The notes beneath the pieces were generated by a model. That model saw nothing but the letters and a program-made list of their open reading frames with translations. It did not search any database and was not told where the DNA came from. Made by a program: the position numbers and the translations under genes. Shown one piece after another: positions 1-11,484 of a stretch of DNA of 64,000 bases; positions within the stretch are counted from its first letter, which is position 1, and each line of letters starts with the position of its first letter. The DNA comes from Sclerodactyla briareus (lineage: Eukaryota > Echinodermata > Holothuroidea > Dendrochirotida > Sclerodactylidae): positions 266,424 to 330,423 of the forward strand of contig JAODTK010002887.1 in the NCBI GenBank assembly GCA_026419785.1, in the 5' to 3' direction.

Positions 1-1359
1 GGGGAGTAATCCCATGATTTTGCCGTTGGTATAAGTACCACGTCAGCTCTGTTACGTTAATACCTCGTATCAGAGCACAGGAACACCATACACCATCGCC
101 TACTTTCGCTTGTGTGTACGTACAGTACAATGCATGCATCACCTTTTTCTGTTCATTCACGAATACCAGTGTTTGTTCCGACTTCCGCGTGTGAAACAGT
201 GCTGGCTCCATCCATGTTACACTCGTTTTTCATTATGAGTGACTTCAGAGCCTGAGGTAGATCCGCTGATACGGTCTGATCAATTTCGCGAGAAGCGGAG
301 CAGTGTACAAAGTCCACTAATGCTAAAACTTGACAGCAAAGAAATACAAACTGAAAAGACTGGATAACTATAGCCGATAAATGGGAGGTGGAAATTCATT
401 TCTATCTTGCAAGTGCGTGCGCGCCAGTACTGCAAGTTGGCTACCTGAATTTACCATTTCGGGCCATGTACTGAGTATCGAACTCTCCAACAATCTATAA
501 CATGCCCTGCGCCAAAATGGATCATTTTGTGGTGGAAAAATCCACTCAGCTTGGCAAGTATATGTGGAAAAGATGTTTGCATTGCATTGTTTGACCACTA
601 AAGTGTGTGCGTATTGATAGCTAACCCATCGCTGGCTTTAGCATGCATTTTGGGACCCTTTTTCAATGGTTAGGCATACAAGCACCTGAAAATCTCCCAA
701 GTACACCCGAAAATGGGATTGAGGTGTGGCGATTTTTTTTTTTATATCAACCCGAATGACACCCAAATTGTTCCTCCTTCCTACCCTGCCTCAAGGTTCT
801 GTTATAGATAGAGCAGGTTTTCAGACTTTGTTGTGTTGTCGTCCTCCCCAACTGGCATTCTGAATGTAACACAACGTCCACCATTATAAATGAAGCGTAA
901 CATGAGTAGAAAAAAATGACAACACACTTGGAATGGGTGCCGTTTGGGATTTTTTAGGAGCACGTTCCCCTAGGTTTTTCATGCACTGCACTCGTCACGC
1001 ATGGGCATAGCGAAGGTTGATAATTGGGTGGGGGTGTAAAAGTTATGTTGTGCCGACGGATCTGGCAAAACGGGGCAATTGATCAATTTTCGGCCATTTA
1101 CTACAAATTTCAGACAATCGTTCCACTTTTGCATTAGGATATCTCTAACCAGGTTTAACATTCTTCTTGGCCCAAAGTTTGGTAGTTTCCTGCCAGAATT
1201 TTTGATCTAAAAAAACTGTAGGGGGGGGGGGCTGCCCTCTATCTCCCCCATTGTACTCTGGCTATGCCTCTCTCGCATGATTTCCCTCCTGAAACCAGAC
1301 TGTTTTTCATTAAACATTGGCTAAAGTCTTTCTGGGAAATTCTTCTTTCTGTCCGATTC
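1..1359. other. No supported gene; low-copy sequence
   Basis: This stretch shows no recognisable gene or repeat. A run of G at about 1219-1230 precedes sequence resembling transposon ends seen elsewhere in the window. One open frame on the minus strand (153-316) follows a plausible AG but is no longer than chance allows. Confidence 0.4.
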
Positions 1360-2455
1360 AGGGAATACAACCAACGAGAGTCCAGAGATGGCTAGCATTC
1401 TTAATAACTATTTTTTCGCCGTATTCACTCAGGAACACTTGATAATTTCAACGACTTTGTGGTTGGTGTGCCATCTAGTGGTAATATGGTATGTTTCGAA
1501 GATTGAATAAAGGAGAAACTCAGAAGACTCAAAGTGTAAAGCTGAATTACAGAGTTACAAAAGTGCGGACTTACCACGTGGTATCGGGAGTTTTGTTTGA
1601 CGATGATGTTTGCAATTGTCCAAAGGTATCTTGATATAATCTCCAATGATCTTCCTCCGATGACAATGTTTTTCATGCCGATAATGTGGCAAAGTTTATG
1701 CTGTTGATTTTCCCAATCGCAACGCTTCTTTTAAGCATTAACTGGCAAATTATTCATCAGGTGAATTCAAAAAAGTATCTCTGTGTTAATTGATTTCTTC
1801 TCATGCAAACCTTCCTAAGCTTTGACTGAAGCTGCGAGGAAGGTAACTGCATTCTGCTTGATCAAACTCACTCTTCAGTTTCCTTGATAAGATATTGTTG
1901 TCAGGTTGTTTAAGCAGCTGGTGGAGACCTCACCTAGATATTCTGTCCAAGTCTGGAATCCATATTCCAAAAGAACAAGCATGGGGGTAATTGAAACATT
2001 CAGCAAGGGCCATTAGATTAATTCACTGTCTTAGAGATTTACCCTCGAGGATAGATTAAGGCGTCTCAATCTACCTTCGCTGGCAGCTGCGACGAATTTG
2101 AGGTGATTTGATTCAGGTCTTTAATTGTTCATGGATTCGAAGGCCTTTTCTTCCACTATTTGCTTTGGTTTTCCAAAGTTCCCTCAAAGGGGTCATTGCC
2201 CTCAAGCTTCGTGGTAACTCCTGAGTGGACGTTCGGAAATCTTTCTTTTCCAGAGAAGTTATCAATGAGGGATAGCCTACTGTATATGTTGTTCTGTCTC
2301 AGAGTGTGAATGCATTCAAGAAATTCTTTATTTATTGTCCAGGACCGTGGGCGAATTCTTTAAGCACTGGGTTGTTCTTCTCTTTTGGGATGTTTGGCTT
2401 CCAAGGTCTCTCATGAGGATTTTGTCCTTCCTGACCCTTTTTTACTAACCTAACA
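1360..2455 (+). mobile_element. CR1/jockey-type LINE remnant, internally deleted
   Basis: The start (about 1363-1445) reads SILNNYFFAVFTQEH, the conserved segment ahead of the reverse-transcriptase fingers in CR1/jockey-type elements. About 600 bp of the RT core is then missing, including the catalytic FADD. From about 1590 the text resumes in the palm/thumb region, and near 1915-2100 it can be read through frameshifts as RPHLEYSVQVWNP and RLRRLNLP, typical of the LINE C-terminus. The 3' untranslated part ends near 2455 with a short TAAC-type tail. It matches the minus-strand copy at 47.2-48.06 kb over this whole segment. The frames are broken many times, so this copy is dead. Confidence 0.8.
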
Positions 2456-4429
2456 ATGGGGTAAAGGCTATTACTCATGATACGTGTCTACTTCCATGTA
2501 TAATCACGTGAGTGGACTGCAACACACTCAATTTCGAGCTTCGTAAGATCTACACATTCAGCGTTATATTTGATGTTTGATTGTGCCATCATGTTGTAAC
2601 AGTTTCTGATTATTTCATGCATAGACTACGTGAATTCAGTACTTGTATGGTATCTGTATGGATATCTATACACTACATGCAGCAACATAAAAACAATCTG
2701 TGCAACTGCTATGGCTATTCTTGTGACCCCCCCAGAGGGCGTCCCCTAATAGTCGGTACAATAGATCGAGGTCCCAGGGTAAGACCCCTGCTTCTACCAG
2801 CATTTCTACTATGCCTAACTTAGCTTGTAACAGGCATAGAATTCCTTTGGAAAACTTGGGTATCACATTTCTGGTAGTATACGTGGCAAGGTAGCTGGAA
2901 ATGGCAGCTTGATTGATAATTATATCATCCTGATATTATCTTAGGTATATACTGAGAAGCCACAAAACACAAGTAGTATTGCTAGTAGCGAGCTCTTTCA
3001 CTGTATTAATTCATAAAGACGGAAAACTAGTACTCAAAGGGAGTGCTGATTGCCCGTTAATGACCTTGTTGCTACCCATCATAGGATTCAGATACGAACT
3101 GTGAGATTGTCTAGATAATGCTAAAAATCCATGGTATATACTAAAGACTCTGACTACTGGTCCTTCCTAACGTCTCCAAACCTGGGAATTCCCCTGATTA
3201 CCTCATGCCCTGTGTGTGTTTGCTGATAACAATCTTCTTCTTTCCTCATATTACTCCAAGTGCACGCATAAGGCATTTGATTGACGATAGTTGGTGTGCG
3301 AAACATAATTTATTGGCCATGTCCCAAGTATCAACTGCTCTTGAAGCATTCTCATCATCCAGTCCACGATGCTTGGAGGAAGCCTTGTTCCATTTGAATC
3401 ATGTAACGGTTTCTTGGAAAGTAGGAGCACTTCGCGGCATCTACCCGGCAATATATAATTTTGAAGGATTATGTGTTCGAACGAGTATCACTCATATGGG
3501 AAACGAAAATGCCATGAGTGGGAACTTCTAATTTGCTATGAAGAATTTTATGGCAGGTGATGAAGTCAGCAAATCTCTTCTATGTTCAAGAGAATCCCAT
3601 TTCAGAGATAATTTTGTTAGGCTATCGGCACGGCCTGTAGCAGGCCACGTGCAATCTACCAGCTCGTTTGGAACCTTCTCGATTTGTCGTGTTACCAGTC
3701 AACAGCAGAAAACTATAAGGGGACCAAACTTGGGAGGCATCATTTAGTTGAGGAATGCAGGTAAATATTGATAAGCAGCTTCTTAAACATGGCTAGGACA
3801 ACCTTGGAAATTTCTTGAGAGGAAATTTAATGACCTGTAGCCTAGCAGCATTGTGATCAATATTGAGGAGGCCAGACACAACCTGGAATCCAAAATATTA
3901 CTCCCAGATATGAGGGGCAAGACAAGACAAAATATAAGGTTGGGTGGCAATACACCCACAAATTAGTGAAATATCATGATTTGTCCATGCCTGGTAACAC
4001 AAAGTGCCCCTTGGAAAGAGTTTCGCACATTGCCTATATCAGGATGGGTGTTACAATGCCTAGGTTTTCATTAGCCTTTTCGCAAATAGCTCTCGCAGCT
4101 TGTGGTCTACTCAGAGGGGCAAAGTGAGCAATTATGGAAGGCCAAATAGAAATTTCAGCAGATAAAATGGTTTTTTGGCACAAAATAGCACGTTTCTGTC
4201 AGATTTGTCACAATGAAGATGTAAAAATTTATGGCGGAACATTCATGTTGAACTTTGAGAGAATAGGCTATGCACAACGAATTGAGAACTCAGAAAGATA
4301 ATATATATTTACAAGTTTTTCCAATTACATGCTAACACAAAACTGCCCCCTGAAGTATCCCAGAATGCCTCAAAACCAAGGACGATGATCATGGGGGGGG
4401 CGGCCATCCCCCCAATATTTTGTTTGGGG
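2456..4429. other. No supported gene; low-copy sequence
   Basis: No coding exon or repeat family is recognised. The open frame at 3205-3531 on the plus strand overlaps an equally open minus frame at 3251-3451, has no splice context, and looks like chance. A C-run near 2730 resembles those found at transposon ends. Confidence 0.35.
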
Positions 4430-6690
4430 GGGATGCAATGCACTTTGTCCCCCCCCCAATATTGGCCCCAACGGCTATTTGTTGACATGTTATATATCCG
4501 AAAGATCCAGCAGCAACCAGGTTTAAACAAATGCATAGTGACTTAAAGAACCACTGCAGGCGTGGTTACAAAACAGAGGTGATATTGTGAAAATGAAAAA
4601 AATGTTATCTATAGGTTCCAAACCCCATTTCTAATACGGTGTGGAGTTTATTGGCCTTCAAAGTGGAGTCCATTATGCAGAGGGAAGAACTGGGAGAATC
4701 CCAATGGCGCAACAACGCATGATGGTACACAGAACAAAACACAGGAAATGATTTATGTAGTTGATTGTTCTCATTTTTGTTGAATAATCAAACATTTACA
4801 GAAAGTTTCGGTAGGCTTTCTCCACCAAAGTAACTATCAAACAACACCTACAAACCCACTGCAGCAATCCTATCTCATAGACTAAATGTTTTCAAAGTGA
4901 AATTGATGTTTGAAATTTCAATAGAAAACCAAGAATGTCTGCAAGGTTTGTCCAAGTATGACATTAAATTTATTATTGCATGATGGGATTGCATTTCGAT
5001 CTTGGCAATACCACATGCTTCACAATACACAAACTTCAAATGACTATAACTCTGTAACGGGAAGTTGTATGAAACTTTCGGTTTGGACCGACGCATTTAG
5101 TTTTTATCCAGCTATTAAATTAGCCCCTTGAAATAAATCATCCTGCAGTTGCCCTTTAAATATCAAGTTGAGTGAATTTTGGTGCTCCATTTTCGAATTC
5201 TTGCCGCACTTACGCACATGGTATTCCATGTATCGGTAAGTGTTCGAATACATGATGTGCCTTGTTCAGACATATCCTTAACCAAAAAAATGCCTGAATT
5301 TCCCGCGGGATGTTTTTATATAATATCAATGAAAGAAGGGTTTCTTCTTAATCTATCGTTTACATAAGACTCAGCTTTACCATCTTGGTGTGTCGCTCCT
5401 GCATTGGAACATTGTCGATATCCTGCTAGGGAACCAGTTGAATAAACAACCAACTAACATACAAATCGGCTAATCTTGAGGTGAATGGGGTTGAGGAGTG
5501 GGGTATGGGGGTACTGTATGTCTATACCCCATGTTGGGAATGTGATTTTTCATCCTTTATATGGTGTGCGACCACTTGTTGAAATCTGGGTGCGTGCACG
5601 TGGTGCACATACTATCGAGCTTATGTGACTGTTATAGGGCACAACGTTGCGGCATCAAATGCAGCCAGGGATACTCCACTTTGTCAAGAAGACCTGATAC
5701 AAGTGAAAAAAGGGCTGTCCCGAAAGTGCATTCCAAATATTGCTAATTTTCGATGAATGCCCCAAAGTGTAAACTTTGTTGTCTGTGAAGTGAAGGGGGT
5801 TGATGCAATGGGGGTAAAGTCTCACCGGCGGACCTGCTTTTTTTTCTTTTGGTGTTTTTTTCTGCAAAAAAACAAATAAATATAAATGGGAAATATGGTC
5901 TATTTGCAAATTTAAAATGCAGTATTCGGCAACCAATTTATGGGTGCGACCATTCCTTGAAAGTTGGGTGTCAGCACGGTGCCCAACTAAGGGGCAGGCA
6001 CCACGGTCGGGGGAAACCCCTAAAATAGCAATTGAATATTCGGCAGGGAACGCCACCATTGCGTGCAAAGATGATTCAAACCAGTGGAATAAAGTTTATA
6101 TCCAAGATTGCCTGACTTGTCAATGAATGTTCAAAAGTGTAAAATTTTTGTGTGCGCCTCGCGCGCAGGTGCGGTTTCTACTTCTTTTAGACGAATTTGG
6201 CCACAGTCTGGGACCCAATCAGAAGTGTCCTTCCCTGCGCCTGTGATCCCAAGAAATAAAAAATGGGGGCCGTATCTATCGGGCCGCGATCGTAGAACTT
6301 TGTTGCCATTGTCTTTTCCACTGCTCCTTGCATGACCGTACCCCTCACTTGCATCATCTTTCAGAATGTCACAGCACCCAAACGCAAAACCTTGAAATTG
6401 TATGCCCTCGCAAAAGTTTTTGTGGAGAACTTCTTCCTGAAAAAAAATCTGTTATCAATTTTAAGAGGGTGCTTACTGTCCCTTGAGGCATGGGAAGTGG
6501 CCGTTTCCTGCAATTCTGTGGGGTTGTCAAACGAAAAATTTTCTTGTACGCTCTGCGCCCACCTGTGTCCGCTCCGCTTATCTAGTTTCCCCTTGTCCGT
6601 GCCCTCCAAACCGCCAACACAAAAATCGCCGCCCTTGACAAACCTCCCCCAGTGCACTGCAAAGCCTTGAACCTTGCAGTAGATACTGGT
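4430..6690 (+). repeat. Long dispersed repeat, copy 1
   Basis: The segment aligns by eye with 12660-14900. Both begin with a C-rich tract and an AATATTGG or ATATTGG box, share the block around ATGCCTGAATTT / ATGCCAGAAATT (5290 and 12910), the block CCAAGATTGCCTGACT (6101 and 13472), and the block around GTTATCAATTTTA (6451 and 14575). An internal direct repeat is visible between 5560-5780 and 5930-6150. Short frames inside it are remnants or chance; no protein domain is recognised. A separate transposon (4547-5155) has inserted into this copy only. Class of the parent element unknown. Confidence 0.65.
4547..5155 (-). mobile_element. Non-autonomous TTAA-type DNA transposon (MITE)
   Basis: This is a 609-bp insertion flanked on both sides by TTAA (4543-4546 and 5156-5159). 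Its ends form an imperfect terminal inverted repeat: AGAACCACTGCAGG at the left and AGGGCAACTGCAGG read inward from the right, 11 of 14 matching. The related repeat copy at 12.66 kb lacks the insertion and carries one CTAA at the equivalent place, giving the empty site. TTAA duplication is the hallmark of Kolobok and piggyBac elements; the ends look more like Kolobok (inference). It encodes no transposase. The strand is arbitrary, chosen to match the second copy at 41.9 kb. Confidence 0.75.
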
Positions 6691-7412
6691 CAACGCTCCT
6701 TTTCATCGCAAATGCTATTTGCGAAAAGGCTTAGCATAATTGCATATGTCTAAACCGTTGTGAAATGCTGCAGGAATCATGCCTAACTTCTGCTGAATCA
6801 TTTTTAGCCTGCGTACGTTCCCTCAAACATAAAATAAAATCCTACTCCAATTAACAGGATATATAATCTCCCAGAATGAAATAACATACTCACTTGTTTA
6901 GGATGTTTTGCGTCGCAAATGGTAAGGCCTAGGCCGAGACTTGCATGTACCTCGCCGTCTTGTCTTAAGCAGTGATGGGTTAGGGTGCGTCGTATGGATG
7001 TAATAATTGGTTGAATACATCTTCAAAAATTAAAACCCGTTAACATTCACTTTCAGGTTGTATATTAGCACAAATGATCAGTATGAGTAATATTCAGCCT
7101 TGTACCTTAATATCGATAAAGAGAACAGCAGATCACTTTTTCTAACCCAGAATCTGAATAACAAAACGCAGCGAAATAACTAATTCGCCAGAATACACTG
7201 TGCGTTGCGTTCCAGATCAACGACCGTATGTTCGTAACTACTCCATACAGGCCATGTACACAGCTCTCCCCTTACATATATACAAGGTAAATGGATACAG
7301 TATGCCACTCGCTCGTTGCCCTGCAGCAATGCATCTCCGAAATCAGGACAGAACCGTGAAAACCAAAGCAAGAAGGAAAAGCAATGAATCTCGTTTTTGG
7401 TAAATAAATTTA
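6691..7412. other. No certain gene; ambiguous open frames
   Basis: At 7180-7416 open frames exist on both strands, so neither is convincing. A possible plus-strand exon runs to AAG followed by GTAAATGG at 7287, but it has no partner exon. The rest is AT-rich low-copy DNA. Confidence 0.3.
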
Positions 7413-7586
7413 TCATTTTTCCTCCTCCGTATCTTCACTGAACCTCTGGCAGACTTGCCCCAACTGCACCAAGTTTCCGAATACATACCCATCAAAAAAA
7501 TGCACTCCTTTCACCTTATGGGATATCGGAGCACTTGCAGATAGAACGTTATAACATTTTATGCCAATCATGCCAAGGCCTTTCCT
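7413..7586 (-). CDS. Candidate terminal exon, unrecognised protein
   Basis: On the minus strand a pyrimidine-rich acceptor (CAACTTTCACAG) leads into 57 codons ended by TGA at 7415-7413, with no frameshift. The residues look protein-like: a glycine-rich start (RKGLGMIGIKCYNVL), a central HFFDGYVFGNLVQLGQVC and an acidic end (SEDTEEEK). The exon is exactly in phase from the acceptor to the stop. I do not recognise a family and find no convincing upstream exon in the next kilobase, where an L2 LINE begins at 8.5 kb. It could be the 3' exon of a real gene or a chance frame. Confidence 0.4.
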   Translation of the reverse strand, partial: RKGLGMIGIKCYNVLSASAPISHKVKGVHFFDGYVFGNLVQLGQVCQRFSEDTEEEK

Positions 7587-8495
7587 CTGTGAAAGTTGTA
7601 ACGTTAGGCCTAGCCTATGTGAAATGTCAGAAGCGGAACCTAGGCTAGGCCTAGGCTAGGCCTCGTGTTCGGGTTGTTAGTGTCGATGGTTCCAGCTGAA
7701 CGAGACTGAAGAGCCTATCGTGCAAGTATGATATTTCAATTAGCACCACAAATAATACACTTAGGAACTTCAAATAACCCTTGCAATTGTCATCAAGGCA
7801 ACGGTATTTTACGAGGCAAGTCTTCTGTGTTGACAGGGTTCACATATGTTTAATCACAAAAAAAGTGCCACAATGCACTTCCAAAACAGATTGGCAGCAC
7901 CATTGTGCAGCTACTCTCTCTTACGAGAGGTCCACATTTTAGAATTTCGTAACAGTCAAAAATTCAGACAAACACGAAAAGCGTGTATTCATCGCGGAAT
8001 CTTTCGATTCCATTCTCCAATTCCACCTTAATACAGTAACTGCTGGGAATATTCATTCAGGCGAGTAATAGCTAGACAACTGAATAATATTTCATTATTA
8101 ATCATTGATAGTGGATACGTGTTCTTGACCAGTAACCACGTCGCGTCGTCTCGATAAAACATCAACGACACACGTAAACAATATCTTCTACGTCATGTTT
8201 GTTGATATAATAGCTCCATGGTTGATATTACGGTCATAAACGATTGACTCATGGGCCACAGTATCGCATGCCAGTGAATATAAGTTGTAGACACGATAAC
8301 TTCAAATAACGTTTGTCAAGTAGACCTATTCAATTCAGTTTGCCGTAGGCTTTTCATACTAAGGTAAAGTAATCAAGAGTAAATTATTCTTAATTCTGTT
8401 CTCGTAAATTGCAAAATAAATAGGCCTGTTCGGGAAGAAAGTTAGCATGCATGACTCCACACCGAAGGGCAGTAGTCGGGTAGAGTTAATAAGTA
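7587..8495. other. Low-copy DNA with TAGGCCTA-rich patch
   Basis: At 7606-7662 the motif AGGCCTAG / CTAGGCCTAGG recurs several times and is partly palindromic, a pattern common in ambulacrarian genomes (recollection, not a search). Further on a CpG-containing stretch (8130-8250) could be regulatory, but no promoter element is clear. Confidence 0.35.
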
Positions 8496-9830
8496 TAAAG
8501 GTTATTTATATAGCGCTTTTGGCCGACGAAAAAAGGATACAAAGCGCTTGTGCAAACATGATGTAAAGTTAGGTCATAAGTGGTGTACAAGTAGGCGTTT
8601 TAAGGGCTCTTGAAATGGTCGATGGTCTCCGACATTTCCTCAGTTCTGCTGGGAGAGGTTCCATGACTGCTGGGCCACTGAGGCGGAAGGAAACTAAAGG
8701 CACGATCTCCAGACTGGAAGGACATAGAGAACATCGAGTTGACACTGACTGGAGGATCGGAGATTTCTGAGCTTCGATGGAAGAGAGTCCTCGCTGATGT
8801 AGCTGGGGGTTGGCCGGATAGGGACGTTAAATGTGTGAGTGCAATTTTACTGGATTACGTTGGGCAACCGGGCAGCAGTGAAGGGTTGCAGAGTAACGGT
8901 GCAGCGTGGATCACGGCGGCGTTCCGTTCCGGAGAACAAGTCTGGCCGCCCTGTTTTAATTGTTGCCAGACGTTGTAGTTGTTTGTTATACCATACAATA
9001 GTGCGTTGCAATGGTGCACAACAACTATGGTTGGGACCACAGTGCATCTGGCCTTGTTCAAAACCTTCAGTGCGATCATTTGACCACGAGGAGGGAGACT
9101 AACAGGCTCTCTACTTTTTCCAAGCCATAGGGGGGCACCTTGCCATTCCTATCATGATCACCTTCAGCCAGCCCAACGTAGAACCCGCCGCTCCAACTCG
9201 AACAATTATATGAGCATTACACAAGTCTCGGGACTGCTACAAATACTCCTTCAGTCCAAGAACCCCAGGGACTGTACCACTTGCCACCTAGATAACCAAG
9301 TATTGTCAGGCCAGCGAACTTCAAAGCTGCTGTTGAACGACACCTGAAAAAAAACAAGGCTTCAGCATCGGGACTAGCACTCCCCCCATTTTAGTAGCAC
9401 TGCACACACCCAACCCTGCTCGTTTTGTTCCTTATGGAATGTGGGGCATCCCACCGAAGAAGAAAAGAAGAGTCAAGGCGGGACAAAATGAGCGATGAAC
9501 GGCATGACATGTGTCAGCATCGACATACTTTCCGAATCATTCCGATGTTCCGAATATGATAATTTATGCCCCGACATAACTGAGTGACTTGTTCATCCAT
9601 CGCATTTGCTCGTCGAAGTAGACACCGAAGTTCCTAAGTGCTGAACCAGAAACACCAAGTCTTTGTTCAAAACGATGGATAAGCAGCGCATAATCGATCG
9701 TATCGAAAGCCGCTGAAAGGTCTAATATAACCAGCATGGTTGAGTTCTTGTTATCCATGACCCCGATACTCGGCGATAGCGATATCGTTACGACGTATAC
9801 TCCGACCAGCTACCACGAACCATAAAGCAA
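8496..9830 (-). mobile_element. L2-like LINE remnant with insertion
   Basis: Read on the minus strand, about 9725-9680 encodes LVILDLSAAFDTIDY, the reverse-transcriptase motif A with its catalytic aspartate in the L2/CR1 style. It is followed almost at once (about 9630) by LGVYFDEQMRWDEQV through a frameshift, so the YADD motif and surrounding core are deleted. Text near 9010-8985 reads DHCNALLYGI, the usual segment before the LINE C-terminus. The 3' end is AAAAGCGCTATATAAATAAC at 8520-8501, also found at the end of a second copy at 50.4 kb. About 370 bp at 9100-9470 does not fit the element and is probably an insertion. Inactive. Confidence 0.75.
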
Positions 9831-10536
9831 AGTGGCTTAGTGTTCCTTGACTGCCTCATGACCTTTCACTTAAAGTTCGTTAACCTCAGATTACCTTCAA
9901 CCCAAGTATAGGTTATCGGTGTCCCCATTACGGTACGCACCGAGTATGAGTCACATCCACTGCAGGTCAGTATGAGCTTTATCCATCCAGGTGGGGTCGA
10001 GTTATTGCTCTTGTCACAAGCTGAATTGCCCAAGATATTTTTTTTTCATAATTCCCATTTTCCCCCAAAAAATGATCCCTTGTCCAGCACCAAAAAACAA
10101 TATGGTACCTGTACTCCCCATAAACGCTACACACCACTTCCAACTTGATCGGACCAAACGTCCGGAACTTATCCTCTTCACAGATTTTCAGACTTTGGAA
10201 CCTCTAATCACCTTTGACCTGACTCACAACAATAGGGATCATGTATGCATATGTAGAGCCCCACTACAAAGTCTGAGCTTCATCATCCAGTGAGTTGAGA
10301 TGCTCTTCCAGCTAGATATTGGCCCAAATAATCAATTTTTTCCCCAATTTCATACCAAAAATGACCGGTGTCCTGACTGAAGTCAAGGATTAAAGAACGA
10401 ATCCAATGCATCCCACCTCCAGCACTTTATCCTTGAGTGTGTGTGTGTGGGGGGGGGGGTGGTATTTGCAATGATTGTTCTGTGTACTGTCACCGGATTG
10501 GCCTCTGACACTATATAGGTATCATAGCATCATGTT
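9831..10536. other. No supported gene
   Basis: A 100-codon plus-strand frame at 9991-10293 is proline-rich and asparagine-rich with no splice context. Its text (CTTGATCGGACCAAACG, CTTTGACCTGAC) resembles the repeat arrays elsewhere in the window, so it is treated as non-coding. A short GT/G tract lies at 10437-10460. Confidence 0.35.
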
Positions 10537-10812
10537 TTAACTGTGAACAGGCCGGTTTACCGAGGTAAAAAAATCGAACGCGTGAGTGGTACCGTTTTGA
10601 CTTTGCCCACCTGCTTCATCAACTTCCAGTGCAGGATTGACGTAATTACCAATCGGGTATTTGTCTAAACAATAAGTTGGTAAGACCATGGTATACACCA
10701 AAGCGCCCTGGCGAGAAGCCCCCTCTTTCCGCAGGAACGGCTCCCTCATAACGTCTGCTTTGGCATGCTCTAAAGCGCGTGAGCCAGGAGTATGCTGTAG
10801 ATCCGTATGAAT
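10537..10812 (-). CDS. Open frame, possible terminal exon, unrecognised
   Basis: The frame is open for 91 codons before TAA, with a mixed composition that could be a protein (MREPFLRKEGASRQGAL near the middle, NYVNPALEVDEAGG further on). A second minus frame over 10646-10840 is also open, which weakens the case. CTACAG at 10802-10797 could act as an acceptor. A Helitron-like element begins only about 12 bp beyond the upstream end, so the upstream context may have been destroyed. No domain is recognised. Confidence 0.25.
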   Translation of the reverse strand: MHTDLQHTPGSRALEHAKADVMREPFLRKEGASRQGALVYTMVLPTYCLDKYPIGNYVNPALEVDEAGGQSQNGTTHAFDFFTSVNRPVHS

Positions 10813-10824
10813 TCAACATAGGCG

Positions 10825-11484
10825 TAATTATTCCCCGCAAACGTATGTTCGAGGATATTAAGGGTTTTGGGGTGAGCCGCCGTTCTCCGCCGCCGCCGGG
10901 GCCGCCGCCGCGCCGGACACGGGAACTCTATCGTTAGCGCAATAACTCTTTAAACGCTTTATCCGATCGATCTGAAACTTTGGTACACGTCTGTCCTAGC
11001 AAAATCCTCGGATGAGATCGAAAGGTGGCGTCACTGCATGTTTGCTGCCCTCCTATTTTTGCAGTTTTGAACGAAAAAAACAAAGTTGGTCCGAATTAGA
11101 TGACATTGGTGGGTGGGGACAAAAAATGTCCCGAAAACATGACGGTTGATTTAGAGGTCACCGTAGGTCCAATTCGTCGTTTTTTTTGGGGGGGGGGAAA
11201 TACAGAGTTAGTCGATTTACATGAAACTGGATGAGTGGGGACAAAATGTGGGTCCCGAAAAACATATTTTCACGGTCCCAAGGGTCAAATCTTGTTTTGT
11301 TTGAGATTTTTCTAACTTTGTCAGATTCGAACGAAACTTCGAGATTGAACTACATTGGTCTGAGTTGGTTTCCAAAGTCACCAGAGTCAATGATAAACTT
11401 CATGTGCTTTCTTTAAACGAGGTCAACGAAGGCCGTTTCTGCGGGGATATACACGTTTGCGGTTTACCACCCCTGCACTGCTAT
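10825..11484 (+). mobile_element. Helitron-like non-autonomous element H1
   Basis: It has the features shared by five copies here. A head TATTCCCCGCAAAC pairs imperfectly with GTTCGAGGATATTA to form a stem-loop. Next come a CCG-rich tract (10878-10917), GTTAGCGCAATAACTCTTTA and a body with GGTCA boxes. The tail is GGGGATATACACG, then a decayed GCGGTTTACCACC hairpin and CTAT in place of CTAG. No protein is encoded. Ends are taken by alignment with the better-preserved copies at 54.1 and 58.7 kb. Confidence 0.6.

Noticed and set aside
153-316. Minus-strand open frame of 54 codons following an AG
   Set aside because: It begins with a weak acceptor, ends in a stop without a partner exon and is within chance length for this window.
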